NCBI RefSeq assembly: GCF_000014045.1
Contig: NC_008209.1
Location: 1,821,001-1,885,000 of the forward strand
Source of the DNA: Roseobacter denitrificans OCh 114
GTDB lineage: Bacteria > Pseudomonadota > Alphaproteobacteria > Rhodobacterales > Rhodobacteraceae
DNA: 64,000 bases
Reading direction: 5' to 3'
Below the pieces are notes generated by a model that did not search any database, was not told the origin of the DNA, and worked only from the letters and a program-made list of their open reading frames with translations. This document shows, piece after piece, positions 48,449 to 57,555 of this stretch (the first letter of the stretch is position 1; each line of letters starts with the position of its first letter). The translations under genes were made by a program, and so were the position numbers.

Positions 48449-49576
48449 ATGGCTGCCTTGCTTGACACGATTGACCCCGACGGTCTCGAAGAGTTTTCGG
48501 TTGTGTTCACCGACCGGTCGCTGAACTCCATGAGCGCGGCATTTCAGAAGGTGATGAACGACATCTCCGGTATGCTCAAGGACGTCTACAGCGCGGATGC
48601 CGTGGTGATCATTCCCGGTGGCGGGACTTTCGGGATGGAAGCTGTCGCACGGCAATTCGCGCGCAATGCGGATGTTCTGGTGGTGCGCAACGGCTGGTTT
48701 TCCTATCGCTGGAGCCAGATTTTCGAAACCGGTGGATTGACGGCCAATACGACCGTTCTCAAGGCGCGCCAGACCGGCAATGCCAGCCCGCCCCCCTTTG
48801 CGCCGGCGCCCATCGAAGAGGTTGTCGCGGCCATTCGCGAGCAGAAACCGGATGTGGTTTTTGCACCGCACGTTGAGACAAGTGCGGGTGTCATTCTGCC
48901 GGATGATTATGTCACCGCGATGGCCAGCGCCGCGCATGAGGTCGGCGCGTTGATGGTGCTTGATTGCATCGCCTCGGGTTGTGCGTGGATTGACATGCGC
49001 ATAACCGGTGTCGATGTCCTGATCTCAGCGCCGCAAAAAGGCTGGTCCGCGTCCCCGTCGGCGGGACTTGTGATGCTGTCGGAGCGTGCCGTGGCGCGCC
49101 TGGCCGAGACGCAGTCGGACAGTTTTGCGATTGATCTGGGCAAGTGGCACAGCATCATGCAGGCCTATGAAAATGGCGGGCATGCCTATCACGCCACCAT
49201 GCCCACGGATGCCTTGCGCGCGTTCCGTGACACGATGCTGGAAACGCGCGAGTACGGTTTTGAGCGCCTCAAGGATGCACAATGGGACCTTGGCAACCGG
49301 GTGCGCGACATGCTTGCCGCAAAAGGGGTCGTTTCGGTCGCGGCGGATGGGTTTGGCGCACCGGGCGTCGTGGTCAGCTATACCGCTGATCCGGATATCC
49401 AGAATGGCAAGAAGTTCATGGCGCAGGGCATGCAGATTGCGGCGGGTGTGCCGCTTCAATGCGATGAACCGGCAGATTTCAGGACATTCCGTCTGGGGCT
49501 CTTTGGGCTCGACAAGCTTTATGATGTCGATGGGACCGTTGCTCGCCTCGCGCGGGTGTTGGACGACGTCATCTGA
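48449..49576 (+). CDS. Class V PLP-dependent aminotransferase
   Basis: A 375-aa enzyme of the alanine-glyoxylate/serine-pyruvate aminotransferase group. PLP cues: IIPGGGTFGMEAVARQFA (phosphate end), HVETSAGVILPDDYV, LDCIASGCAWIDM (Asp to the PLP ring nitrogen) and the lysine in ISAPQKGWSASPSAGLVML (about residue 196). The substrate cannot be fixed. AGGAG precedes the ATG by about eight bases. It overlaps the convergent hydroxylase by eight bases. Confidence 0.85.
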   Translation: MAALLDTIDPDGLEEFSVVFTDRSLNSMSAAFQKVMNDISGMLKDVYSADAVVIIPGGGTFGMEAVARQFARNADVLVVRNGWFSYRWSQIFETGGLTANTTVLKARQTGNASPPPFAPAPIEEVVAAIREQKPDVVFAPHVETSAGVILPDDYVTAMASAAHEVGALMVLDCIASGCAWIDMRITGVDVLISAPQKGWSASPSAGLVMLSERAVARLAETQSDSFAIDLGKWHSIMQAYENGGHAYHATMPTDALRAFRDTMLETREYGFERLKDAQWDLGNRVRDMLAAKGVVSVAADGFGAPGVVVSYTADPDIQNGKKFMAQGMQIAAGVPLQCDEPADFRTFRLGLFGLDKLYDVDGTVARLARVLDDVI

Positions 49577-50768
49577 CGCCAAGCCCCATCTGCATCAGGG
49601 TGCGCCGGACAGGGCCGAGCGCATACAGGGCATTCAATCCCATGGCACGCGCGTCTCTGAGGGCGGGCGTGTGCACTTGGCTGGCGCGGTTCAGCAGGTC
49701 GATACCGCGCACCCGCAGGGCAATATCATTGTCACGTGCCTTGTGATAGGCATCCAGCATCTTGCGATCACCCAGACCCTCCGGCCGTTCCTGCGCGAGC
49801 GCCAGCAACGTCGATGTATCTGCGAGGCTCATGTTCAGACCCTGCGCCCCGATGGGCGGCACAACATGGGCCGCTTCGGCAATCAACGCGAGGCGCTCAC
49901 CGCACAGGAGGTCCGCTTTTTGCGTGATGATGGGCCAGATTGTGCGGTGAGAGGCGAGCGTCAGCGGTCCAAACAAATAGCAGCTGCGCTCTGACATCTC
50001 TTCTTCGAAGCGCGCCACATCGCTATGTAAACGCTGTTGACTGACGGGGCCGTCATCCATCCAGACCACCGCTGACGACGGCATCCCCTCATGATCCGGG
50101 AGCGGCACAAGGGTGAAGGGGCCGCCCGTGCGATGTATTTCGGTCGATACGTTTTCATGGGGGATCGGGTGCGTCACGGCGAATGCCAGCGCTTTTTGCC
50201 CATAGCGGGTTGTGCGCACCGGGATACCTGCGGCTTCGCGCATGCGCGAGGCGCGCCCATCCGCGGCCACCACCAGTTTTGCGCGCACGCGCGAGCCGTC
50301 TGTCAATCCGACACGGGCCTCGTTTTCCCGCGTGAACAGGGATTTCGTCCCTGTGCCGGGTCGGAAATCGACGTTCGGCAATTCGTCCAGCCGCCCCACC
50401 ATTTCGCGGCGCAGCAGCCAATTGGGCAGGTTCCAGCCAAAGGGTAAATCCGACACATCCGAGGCGTTGAAGTCCTTCGTCATGCGCGCTTCTGGCTCTG
50501 GCCCGCCAGCATCCACGATGCGCATGACCTGCAAGGGGGAGGCATGGGGCGAAAGCCGATCCCAAAGGCCAGCAGCGGAAAGAACCTCGCGCGCAGGCTG
50601 CAACATGGCGGTGGAACGCATATCCGCCTTGAGGTCGGCGCGGTCCGTGACTGGCGGCGCGGGGTCAACGCATATCACGTCAAAACCGGCGGTCCCGAAT
50701 GCGGCCGCAGCCGTAAGCCCGGCAATACCGCCGCCCGATATCAGAATATCACAGGTTTGATCTGTCAT
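49569..50768 (-). CDS. FAD-dependent hydroxylase, UbiH/UbiF family
   Basis: A 399-aa flavoprotein likely to hydroxylate the ring of a ubiquinone precursor. ILISGGGIAGLTAAAAFG (FAD loop, about residues 8-25), VVAADGRASRMREAAGI, and the second FAD motif, which normally reads GDAAH but here is IAEAAHVVPPIGAQGLN. The Asp that contacts the ribityl chain is therefore replaced by Glu. Length is normal. ATG 50768 is preferred to an upstream frame from 50807. The 3' end overlaps the aminotransferase gene in antisense. Confidence 0.88.
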   Translation of the reverse strand: MTDQTCDILISGGGIAGLTAAAAFGTAGFDVICVDPAPPVTDRADLKADMRSTAMLQPAREVLSAAGLWDRLSPHASPLQVMRIVDAGGPEPEARMTKDFNASDVSDLPFGWNLPNWLLRREMVGRLDELPNVDFRPGTGTKSLFTRENEARVGLTDGSRVRAKLVVAADGRASRMREAAGIPVRTTRYGQKALAFAVTHPIPHENVSTEIHRTGGPFTLVPLPDHEGMPSSAVVWMDDGPVSQQRLHSDVARFEEEMSERSCYLFGPLTLASHRTIWPIITQKADLLCGERLALIAEAAHVVPPIGAQGLNMSLADTSTLLALAQERPEGLGDRKMLDAYHKARDNDIALRVRGIDLLNRASQVHTPALRDARAMGLNALYALGPVRRTLMQMGLGVR

Positions 50769-50829
50769 GGCACTCCCGCTCCATTTCGAGCAGAATAGCC
50801 AGAGCAAATCCGAATGACCATCATCAAGC

Positions 50830-51078
50830 TCAGGCCCAGGTGATAAAGAGCAAGGTCACGAAAATGATCGGCACCAGCGCCAGTGCCGGCAGATAAAGAC
50901 CGGGCAGACCAAAGACCAGCGCGGACGACAGCCACAGGCTGACAAAGCCGATCAGCGCAAACCAGACGTTGTTCTTATCCCCGAATAAAAGGTCTTTTGC
51001 GATCCAGCCGATGATGGGCAGCGCAAAAAACAACCGCTGCCAAAGCGGCAATCGGGTAGGCGTGGCGGCAAGGCTCAT
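50830..51078 (-). CDS. Small membrane protein of unknown function
   Basis: An 82-aa protein with two or three hydrophobic helices (about residues 14-32, 38-55 and 58-80) and a conserved-looking polar turn FGDKNNVW between the first two. It looks like a genuine Rhodobacterales small protein, with an AGGAG-type site before the ATG on the minus strand. It lies between a HAD nucleotidase and the UbiH-type hydroxylase, all on the same strand, so cotranscription is possible. Confidence 0.7.
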   Translation of the reverse strand: MSLAATPTRLPLWQRLFFALPIIGWIAKDLLFGDKNNVWFALIGFVSLWLSSALVFGLPGLYLPALALVPIIFVTLLFITWA

Positions 51079-51158
51079 TAAACTCTCCTGTTCAAACTAC
51101 GTTGTAGATAGGATGTCCGCTGCACTGCGGAATGAGCCTGATTGTCGCATTCGGGCGG

Positions 51159-51803
51159 TTAAATTATCCTTGCCAGAAACCCGCTTAAATCATCGGTGTG
51201 GAAATGGATGTGATCGCTGTTGTCTGCTTGATCGGACACATGGACCGTGCGCATGCCCATCGCATGGGGCGCCTTGAGGTTGCGGGGGTCGTCCTCGAAC
51301 ATGGCGGCGGTTTTGGTGTGCAGGCCATCTTTGGCGAATATTTTTTCAAAGGCCGCATGGTCCGGTTTGGGCATGAAATCCGCATGTTCAACGCCGTAAA
51401 CCGCATCGAAGATGCCCGCCAATCCGCGCGCTTCCAACACCCGTTCCGCATAAGGCGCACAGCCATTGGTATAGACGATGCGCCGACCGGGCAGGGCACG
51501 TATCTTTTCCGCCAATTCGGGATCCGGCGATAGGCGATCCATTGGAATATCATGAACATCCGTCAGATAAGGGCCCGGATCCACATCATGTTCGCGCATG
51601 AGGCCTGCAAGCGTTGTGCCGTGTTCCGCCCAATACTGCTTGCGCAGGCGATCGGCCTGCGCCCGCTCGACCCCAAGCACTTGCATGACATATGCGGTCA
51701 TGCGCACTTCGATGAGGTCAAACAGACGGGCAGAGGGAGGATACAGGGTGTGGTCCAGATCAAAAACCCAGTGACGCACATCCGAGAAAGCAGCTTTAGC
51801 CAT
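51159..51803 (-). CDS. Pyrimidine 5'-nucleotidase, HAD superfamily
   Basis: A 214-aa cytoplasmic phosphatase. HAD motif I is in WVFDLDHTLYPP (nucleophile Asp, about residue 15), motif II in RRIVYTNGCAPYA, the Lys of motif III in FMPKPDHAAFEKI, and motif IV in AAMFEDDPRNLKAP. It matches the SDT1/YjjG-like nucleotidase group (KQYWAEHGTTLAGLM is typical). Substrates are probably pyrimidine or damaged nucleotides, by family only. The gene diverges from the GntR regulator. Confidence 0.87.
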   Translation of the reverse strand: MAKAAFSDVRHWVFDLDHTLYPPSARLFDLIEVRMTAYVMQVLGVERAQADRLRKQYWAEHGTTLAGLMREHDVDPGPYLTDVHDIPMDRLSPDPELAEKIRALPGRRIVYTNGCAPYAERVLEARGLAGIFDAVYGVEHADFMPKPDHAAFEKIFAKDGLHTKTAAMFEDDPRNLKAPHAMGMRTVHVSDQADNSDHIHFHTDDLSGFLARII

Positions 51804-51903
51804 GCGTTCCTCCTAAAAGCTCTGCTGTGCCGAGGCAAGTCTTGCGCGTCGCCGCGTGGCGTCGTTAAAATATATGCAGAGCAACGAAAGGCCGCCGCTG
51901 ACC

Positions 51904-52551
51904 ATGCAAAAACCCCAGAATACAGATGCCTACACGATGATCCTCGAAGCGATCGACCTTGGCATTTACCGTCCCGGCAGCAGGCTGGTTGAAAGCGAGT
52001 TGGCCGAACGCTTCGGTGTGTCGCGCACGCCAATCCGCGAAGCCCTGCAGCGCCTTGAAACGCAATCCCTGCTGGCCCGCGACGGGCGCAGCCTGATTGT
52101 CGCCTCTCTGGATCACAACCAGATGGCGGAGTTATATGTCGTGCGCCGTGAGCTTGAAGGTCTGGCGGCGCGCCTCGCCGCGCAACATGCAACGCCCGAA
52201 GAAGTGCGCATCCTGCGCGAGATGGTTGAGGCGGACAATGCGCTGATTGATGATCCGGTGGCCTTGTCACGCGCGAACAGGCGGTTTCACAAACAGGTCC
52301 ATCTTGCCTCACACAACCGATATCTGGTGCAGCAACTTGATCTGGTACATCGCACGATGGCTTTGATGGCGACGACCTCGCTGGCCGCGCAGGGGCGCGG
52401 GGCAATCGCGCAGGCCGAACATGATGGCATTGTGAGCGCTATTGAAAAGAAGGACGAGGAAGCGGCTTATGTGGCGCTCAGAGACCATATTTCCGTGGCC
52501 TTCATGACCCGGTTGAAACAGGATGCAAAACGCCGTGAGGAAGAGGTTTAG
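51904..52551 (+). CDS. GntR family regulator, FadR subfamily (FCD)
   Basis: A 215-aa regulator. Winged helix at about residues 8-70 (SELAERFGVSRTPIREALQRL is the recognition part) and an FCD ligand domain (about 75-205) with the metal-binding set in NRRFHKQVHLASHN and LRDHISVAF. The ligand is probably a carboxylate. ATG 51904 has AAAGG about ten bases upstream; in-frame Mets at 51856 and 51874 lack a good site. Its target is not obvious: the divergent HAD gene is the nearest candidate. Repeat copy D follows the stop directly. Confidence 0.88.
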   Translation: MQKPQNTDAYTMILEAIDLGIYRPGSRLVESELAERFGVSRTPIREALQRLETQSLLARDGRSLIVASLDHNQMAELYVVRRELEGLAARLAAQHATPEEVRILREMVEADNALIDDPVALSRANRRFHKQVHLASHNRYLVQQLDLVHRTMALMATTSLAAQGRGAIAQAEHDGIVSAIEKKDEEAAYVALRDHISVAFMTRLKQDAKRREEEV

Positions 52552-52652
52552 AGCCTCTGACGAAACACCTGAACCATCATGTATCACGCAACAAGTTGAA
52601 CCTTTGGCTTCAGGCAGCGTTGCGTGTTTCAGGTTTTTCGCATGACGCTTTA
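52552..52652 (-). repeat. Dispersed palindromic repeat, copy D
   Basis: A 101-bp copy in the opposite orientation to A-C: the AGCGTCATGCG end is at the right (minus strand from 52649) and the AGCCTCTGACGAA end at the left. It starts on the base after the GntR stop codon, and its right end TAAAGCGTC supplies the TAA stop of the convergent glycosyltransferase gene. The centre is GAAGCCAAAGGTTC on the minus strand. Confidence 0.83.
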
Positions 52653-54557
52653 GCCGCCGTCTAGCGGCCCCGATTTGCGGGGGGCCGGGTCGGTTTGCAC
52701 GCTGACGCCATGTTGGGTCTTGTCCCAGAAGAACGGGGCGCGCACCAATTCCCACAGCGCTTTATACGCCGCGACCGTGCCAAGGGTGAAATAGAACATC
52801 ATGCTGGGCACAAAGGGGATCAGGTGTCGGTGGCCCTTCCCCGATACAGCGACCACGCCCAAGAGCAGGCTGAGCGCTTCGGTGGCGATGAAGAACCCGG
52901 CAAGGCCCCACATGACCGGTGCGCCAAGCGTCATGGCAACCGGATGCGCAACCCCAAAGAACGTCAGCCAAAAACTCCACAACACCGGGGCGGCGGCGAA
53001 TTGCGATACGGCAGCCAGAAAGATGGTTTGCACCCCCATGAACCGCCAGAACCCCAGATCGCGCAGGAGCGCGCCGGGGCGGCGCATATGGACGAAATAG
53101 GTAATCATGAAACCCTTGAGCCATCGTGATCGCTGCCGCACCCAGGCCCAGGGGCGGCTGGTGGCTTCCTCGCGGGTGACGGTGGGCAAGAGTTCGGTCT
53201 TGTAGCCATGCCGCGCGAGGCGCACGCCCAAATCCGCATCCTCGGTGACGTTATGGGCATCCCAACCGCCTAACTCCTCAAGGGCTGTGCGTTTGAAAAA
53301 CAGGGTCGTGCCACCCAGCGGGACCACAAGGCCCATGCGGGCAATGCCCGGCATCACGATGCGCCACCAAATGGCATATTCGATCGTGAAACACCGCGCG
53401 AGCCATGAGCTGCGCGAATTGTAGTAATCCAGAACGCCCTGCAAACAGACGACGTTATCGGGGGCGGTGTTGAAGCGTGTGACGACCTTCTCGATCTGGT
53501 CGGCTTCGGGCCAGTCCTCCGCATCCCAGACACCGATGATGGATCCCTTGCAAAAGTCGAGCGCGTAGTTCAGCGCGCGTGGTTTCGTGGTCAATCCGCC
53601 TGCTTCGGGCACCTCAATGACGCTCATCCAGTCGGGTAATGTCGTGCGTGCGATGGTCTGGCGTGTAAGCGTGTCACCCTCTTCGAGAACAAGCACAACG
53701 TTCAAAAGGGATTTGGGGTAGGTCAATTGACTCAGGCGCGCGATCAACTGGCCTGCGATCTCTTTCTCCTTGAGCAGGGGGACCAGAACGGAAACGCGCG
53801 GCATGCGAAATGGTTTGCCGGATGCGCGCGCACCCTGTACCGCGCGCGCGCCGCTCAGGTGAATGAACAAGGCGGCCGCTTTCAGGGTGCTGGTCATCAG
53901 CAGCGTGATGACGGCCCACAAGGCCAGCGCAGTGACAGACCACGCGGGCGCAAAAACGAGCGCAGACACAAGGCTGCAGAAGGCCATGGCGGCCCAGAGC
54001 AGACGGCGATGCCCGCGGTCTGCCCAACTGCGGCAGCTTTCCTGCGCCGGGACACGCACCGCCGCCCCCTGTGCCAGCTCATTGCCATAAAGGCGGCTCT
54101 GATGGGCTTGAATCTGCGCGTCATCAACAATCACGGGAAAAAGCTGACGGCTCTGAGGGCCACAGGCATCCAGCAATTGCGTAAAGCCCGCCGGGCTGCT
54201 GGTGGCTACATAGAGCGCGCGCGCATCTTCACGCCAGGGCACCACGCCAAAGCGCAGACAGAGCGAAGCAGGCAAGCGGTTCGCCATCTCCATTTCAGGA
54301 GGGTCCAGTTCCAGATCGGCACCCTCTGCCCGTGCCTGTGCGGCCAGCGCGCTCAACACATCCTTTTTGTTGATCAACCCTTCGGAGATCATGATGTCGC
54401 CCAAGGGCGCATCGATGCGACGTTGCAAGTTCAACGCATGGGTCAGATCATTTGATGCGATCTTGCCCTGATCTAGCAGCACCCGGCCAATGGGCGGGTG
54501 TGTTACCGGGGGCGCGTTGGACTTGTTGTCAGACAAACGCAGGTGAACGTCATTCAT
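52650..54557 (-). CDS. Cellulose-synthase-like glycosyltransferase with N-terminal MshEN domain
   Basis: A 635-aa inner-membrane protein. Residues about 20-170 form an MshEN (GspE_N) domain: IGRVLLDQGKIASNDLTHAL and LGDIMISEGLINKKDVLSAL are its two helical repeats, the type that binds cyclic di-GMP in MshE. Two helices (about 190-230) precede a processive GT2 domain with VWDAEDW (DxD, about 345), TEDADLG (about 436) and QRSRWLKG (about 476), then four or five further helices. It probably exports a polysaccharide under c-di-GMP control; the sugar is unknown. It is monocistronic; the stop lies in repeat copy D. Confidence 0.85.
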   Translation of the reverse strand: MNDVHLRLSDNKSNAPPVTHPPIGRVLLDQGKIASNDLTHALNLQRRIDAPLGDIMISEGLINKKDVLSALAAQARAEGADLELDPPEMEMANRLPASLCLRFGVVPWREDARALYVATSSPAGFTQLLDACGPQSRQLFPVIVDDAQIQAHQSRLYGNELAQGAAVRVPAQESCRSWADRGHRRLLWAAMAFCSLVSALVFAPAWSVTALALWAVITLLMTSTLKAAALFIHLSGARAVQGARASGKPFRMPRVSVLVPLLKEKEIAGQLIARLSQLTYPKSLLNVVLVLEEGDTLTRQTIARTTLPDWMSVIEVPEAGGLTTKPRALNYALDFCKGSIIGVWDAEDWPEADQIEKVVTRFNTAPDNVVCLQGVLDYYNSRSSWLARCFTIEYAIWWRIVMPGIARMGLVVPLGGTTLFFKRTALEELGGWDAHNVTEDADLGVRLARHGYKTELLPTVTREEATSRPWAWVRQRSRWLKGFMITYFVHMRRPGALLRDLGFWRFMGVQTIFLAAVSQFAAAPVLWSFWLTFFGVAHPVAMTLGAPVMWGLAGFFIATEALSLLLGVVAVSGKGHRHLIPFVPSMMFYFTLGTVAAYKALWELVRAPFFWDKTQHGVSVQTDPAPRKSGPLDGG

Positions 54558-54662
54558 CGTCGATTGCCTTGCATCGTTGGTGGACGATGCAATCTTGCAG
54601 ATCGCGGTTAATGAACTGTTAAACCTGCATTATTCAACTTAAGAGAGTGCCTTTGATGCGAC

Positions 54663-55823
54663 CTATGCGGCTCGCTCCGCCATCGCTTTGGCGAAACGTT
54701 CGAACAGGTAATAGCTGTCCTGCGGACCCGGGCTTGCCTCGGGGTGGTGTTGCACGGACCAAACGGGCCGCCCATCCACGCGAATCCCACAATTGGACCC
54801 GTCAAACAGCGATGTATGCGTCTCGATGACCCTATCAGGCAGGGTTTGCGCATCCACCGCAAAACCGTGATTCATCGAGGTGATTTCCACCTTCCCGGTA
54901 TCGTGATCCTTGACCGGATGGTTGGCCCCGTGATGTCCGTGGTTCATCTTGATGGTTTGCGCACCAAGTGCGAGGGCAAGCATCTGATGGCCAAGGCAAA
55001 TTCCAAAGACCGGAAGGTCCGTGTTGTCCAGAACACCGCGAATCATGGGCACGGCATATGCGCCGGTCGCCGCCGGATCCCCCGGCCCGTTGGACAGAAA
55101 AACACCATCCGGGTTATGCGCGAGCACATCCTCATAAGTTGCGGTTGCCGGCAGCACGGTCACATCGCAGCCAGCACTTGCAAGGCAGCGCAGGATGTTG
55201 CGCTTGGCGCCGTAATCAACCGCGACAACCTTGTGCTTGGGGTCGGTCTGCGGGCTGTAGCCTTCGGGCCAGGCCCACCGCATTTCATTCCAGTGGTAGG
55301 ATTGCGCGCAGGTCACTTCCTTTGCAAGGTCGAGACCTTCCAGCCCGCTGAAGCCGCGCGCTGCTGCCACCAGCGCTTCAACATCGAAATTGCCGTCCGG
55401 ATCATGTGTCAGAGCCACATGCGGTGCGCCGGATTGACGGATCGCGCGCGTCAGACGCCGCGTGTCGACACCGCCTATGGCAATGCGTCCTCGGGCCGTC
55501 AACCAGTCATCAATATGCTGAATGGCCCGCCAGTTCGACGGCTCCGTCGGCATCCATTTCACAACCATCCCCGCCGCGAAAGGATCAGCCGTTTCATCAT
55601 CCTGCGGGTTCACGCCCACGTTGCCGATGTGCGGAAAGGTGAATGTGACGATCTGCCCGGCATAGGACGGGTCTGTCATGATTTCCTGATAGCCGGTCAT
55701 GGCCGTGTTGAAGCAGAGCTCAGCCACGGTCTGGCCCGTTGCGCCAAATCCCATCCCGTAAAACAGAGTGCCATCCGCAAGCGCCAGACAGGCGGTAGGA
55801 CGGTCGGTTGCAGGGACAGTCAT
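54663..55823 (-). CDS. carA: Carbamoyl-phosphate synthase small subunit
   Basis: Glutaminase subunit that supplies ammonia to CarB for arginine and pyrimidine synthesis. The N-domain begins with CLALADGTLFYGMGFGATG and FNTAMTGYQEIMTDPSYAG; the class I amidotransferase domain has FLSNGPGDPAA, the nucleophile Cys in FGICLGHQMLALALG (about residue 279) and HHPEASPGPQDS with the catalytic His and Glu. It is 386 aa, normal. It is separated from the divergent YqeY gene by 227 bp, in which I see no gene. carB is not in the window. Confidence 0.96.
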   Translation of the reverse strand: MTVPATDRPTACLALADGTLFYGMGFGATGQTVAELCFNTAMTGYQEIMTDPSYAGQIVTFTFPHIGNVGVNPQDDETADPFAAGMVVKWMPTEPSNWRAIQHIDDWLTARGRIAIGGVDTRRLTRAIRQSGAPHVALTHDPDGNFDVEALVAAARGFSGLEGLDLAKEVTCAQSYHWNEMRWAWPEGYSPQTDPKHKVVAVDYGAKRNILRCLASAGCDVTVLPATATYEDVLAHNPDGVFLSNGPGDPAATGAYAVPMIRGVLDNTDLPVFGICLGHQMLALALGAQTIKMNHGHHGANHPVKDHDTGKVEITSMNHGFAVDAQTLPDRVIETHTSLFDGSNCGIRVDGRPVWSVQHHPEASPGPQDSYYLFERFAKAMAERAA

Positions 55824-56050
55824 GGGATGTCCTTTCCGGAAAGGGGAGCCAGCAAAATCTGGCGATACCTAGACGGGCAGGCAGATCGGGTCAAGCGGAT
55901 TGGCACCTGCTGGCCGCACGTTTGATGCGAACGACATGACGCAGCGACGGGTGTTGCGGCGCCGCCGGGCTTTGGGTAATGTCTGCGACTTACCGCGCCT
56001 TTCCTGCAACCGGATTACTGGCGCAGGACAGTCAAAAAGGAATGTGAGCG

Positions 56051-56509
56051 ATGGACTTGCGCACGAAGGTTTCGACCGCGTTGAAACAGGCGATGAAAGA
56101 CAAGGCAGCGGATCGTCTGTCGACGCTGCGCCTTATCAACGCGGCAATCAAGGACAAGGATATTGCCGCGCGCGCTGTCGGCAATGACGAGGGCGTGGGC
56201 GATGCAGAAGTTCTCGCGATCCTTGGGAAAATGTCAAAACAGCGTCTCGAAAGCGCGCGCGCCTACGAAGAGGGCGGGCGCCTTGACCTCGCAGAGCGGG
56301 AACGTCAGGAAGTCACGGTTATCGAGGAATTCTTGCCGCAACAGCTGTCCGACGAAGAGGCTGCCGCGGCTGTGGATGCGGCGATTGCCGAGATAGGAGC
56401 CGAAAGTATCCGTGACATGGGCAAGGTCATGGGCGCGCTCAAGGCCAAGTACACTGGCCAGATGGATTTCGGGAAGATTGGCCCGACTGTCAAAGAGCGT
56501 TTGAGCTGA
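56051..56509 (+). CDS. GatB/YqeY domain-containing protein
   Basis: A 152-aa helical protein of the YqeY family, related to the tail of the GatB amidotransferase subunit. MDLRTKVSTALKQAMKDKAA at the start, STLRLINAAIKDKDI, then the tail domain ending MGKVMGALKAKYTGQMDFG. Stand-alone YqeY proteins are thought to have a role in tRNA metabolism, but this is unproven. ATG 56051 has no strong site but is the only start consistent with family length. Confidence 0.9.
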   Translation: MDLRTKVSTALKQAMKDKAADRLSTLRLINAAIKDKDIAARAVGNDEGVGDAEVLAILGKMSKQRLESARAYEEGGRLDLAERERQEVTVIEEFLPQQLSDEEAAAAVDAAIAEIGAESIRDMGKVMGALKAKYTGQMDFGKIGPTVKERLS

Positions 56510-56714
56510 TCAGCTTTTTATCCGAGATGGTCGAACCCCCACGATCTGCTTTGCGCGGCGCAGCAGCTTTTTACAGGGTAACGGCTTGATCTGTGCGTGT
56601 ACAGGTTTCGGGCTGGACTCTGGATCCCACCGCCCCAGACGCAGCCGCAACAGTGTGTATTCGTCGTAGGAATACATAAACACCCCCTCGCTTTTTCACC
56701 TTGGTCGCACAAGC

Positions 56715-56758
56715 CTGCTGACAGCACGCTGTCAGCAGCGGATGATAAGGTGTCAGCA
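56715..56758. promoter_or_regulatory. Probable operator of the WYL regulator
   Basis: A perfect 10-bp inverted repeat CTGCTGACAG / CTGTCAGCAG (56715-56724 and 56729-56738, four-base spacer), and a third half-site TGTCAGCA at 56751-56758. It ends 20 bases before the regulator's ATG. A palindrome directly in front of a DNA-binding protein gene suggests autoregulation. Confidence 0.7.
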
Positions 56759-56777
56759 ACGAAGAGAAGGGTGCACC

Positions 56778-57497
56778 ATGGCCAGATCTGATCGCCTGTT
56801 CGAAATTATCCAGCTGTTGCGGGCAGCGCCGCGCCCCATGACGGCGGACGTGCTGGCCGACTGTCTGGAAGTGTCCAAGCGGACGGTTTACCGTGACATA
56901 GCGACCTTGCAAGCGCGCCAGACGCCCATCGATGGCGCCCCCGGTATCGGGTACATGATGCGCGCAGGCTATGATTTGCCGCCACTGAATTTTGATGCGG
57001 AGGAAATAGATGCGCTGCGGGTGGGGCTGGCGATGCTCGTGCGTACCGGGGACAGTGGGCTTGAGGCTGCGGCCGGGAGCATTCGCCAGAAGGTTGATGC
57101 GCTTCATGGTCCTGCGGACTGGCTGCAGGTCTCCCCATGGGGTGCACCGCGCGATGATCCGGCGAAAGGCTGCGTGTCGATCGCGTCGCTGCGATCGGCC
57201 ATTCGTGATGCGACGAAGCTAAAGATCACCTATCGCAGCGCAGATGGCACGGAATCGCTCCGGGTCATTCGCCCGCTGGCGCTGATCTATCATCTGGAAT
57301 GCGTGATGGTGGCGGGGTGGTGTGAACTGCGAACAGGGTTCCGGCATTTCCGGACGGACCGGATTTATGCATGCGTTGTTCTTGAGGATCGCTTTGCGGA
57401 ACAATCCGTTTTGCTGCGCCAGCTTTGGGGCGAGGAAAACCAGTGGGGCACGCCTGACGTGTCTGACGAAGTATCGCACCCAACCCGCGCGCCTTAA
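56778..57497 (+). CDS. YafY-type regulator with WYL domain
   Basis: A 239-aa protein. N-terminal winged helix (about residues 1-60; MTADVLADCLEVSKRTVYRD is the DeoR-like recognition part), then a WYL ligand domain (about 135-225; LKITYRSADGTESLRVIRPL and YHLECVMVAGWCELR). These regulators bind nucleic acid or small ligands through WYL and often repress their own gene. ATG 56778 has GAGAAGG eight bases upstream. It converges on the DUF2244 gene and has no clear target apart from itself. Confidence 0.9.
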   Translation: MARSDRLFEIIQLLRAAPRPMTADVLADCLEVSKRTVYRDIATLQARQTPIDGAPGIGYMMRAGYDLPPLNFDAEEIDALRVGLAMLVRTGDSGLEAAAGSIRQKVDALHGPADWLQVSPWGAPRDDPAKGCVSIASLRSAIRDATKLKITYRSADGTESLRVIRPLALIYHLECVMVAGWCELRTGFRHFRTDRIYACVVLEDRFAEQSVLLRQLWGEENQWGTPDVSDEVSHPTRAP

Positions 57498-57555
57498 CAC
57501 GTTGAAGTAATTCAGTTTCGACAGGACCCGTGGATCATACCTTCCACATGTTTCT

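Noticed and set aside
54744..55925. A 393-codon plus-strand frame opposite carA
   Set aside because: carA is complete on the minus strand; the frame has no domain.
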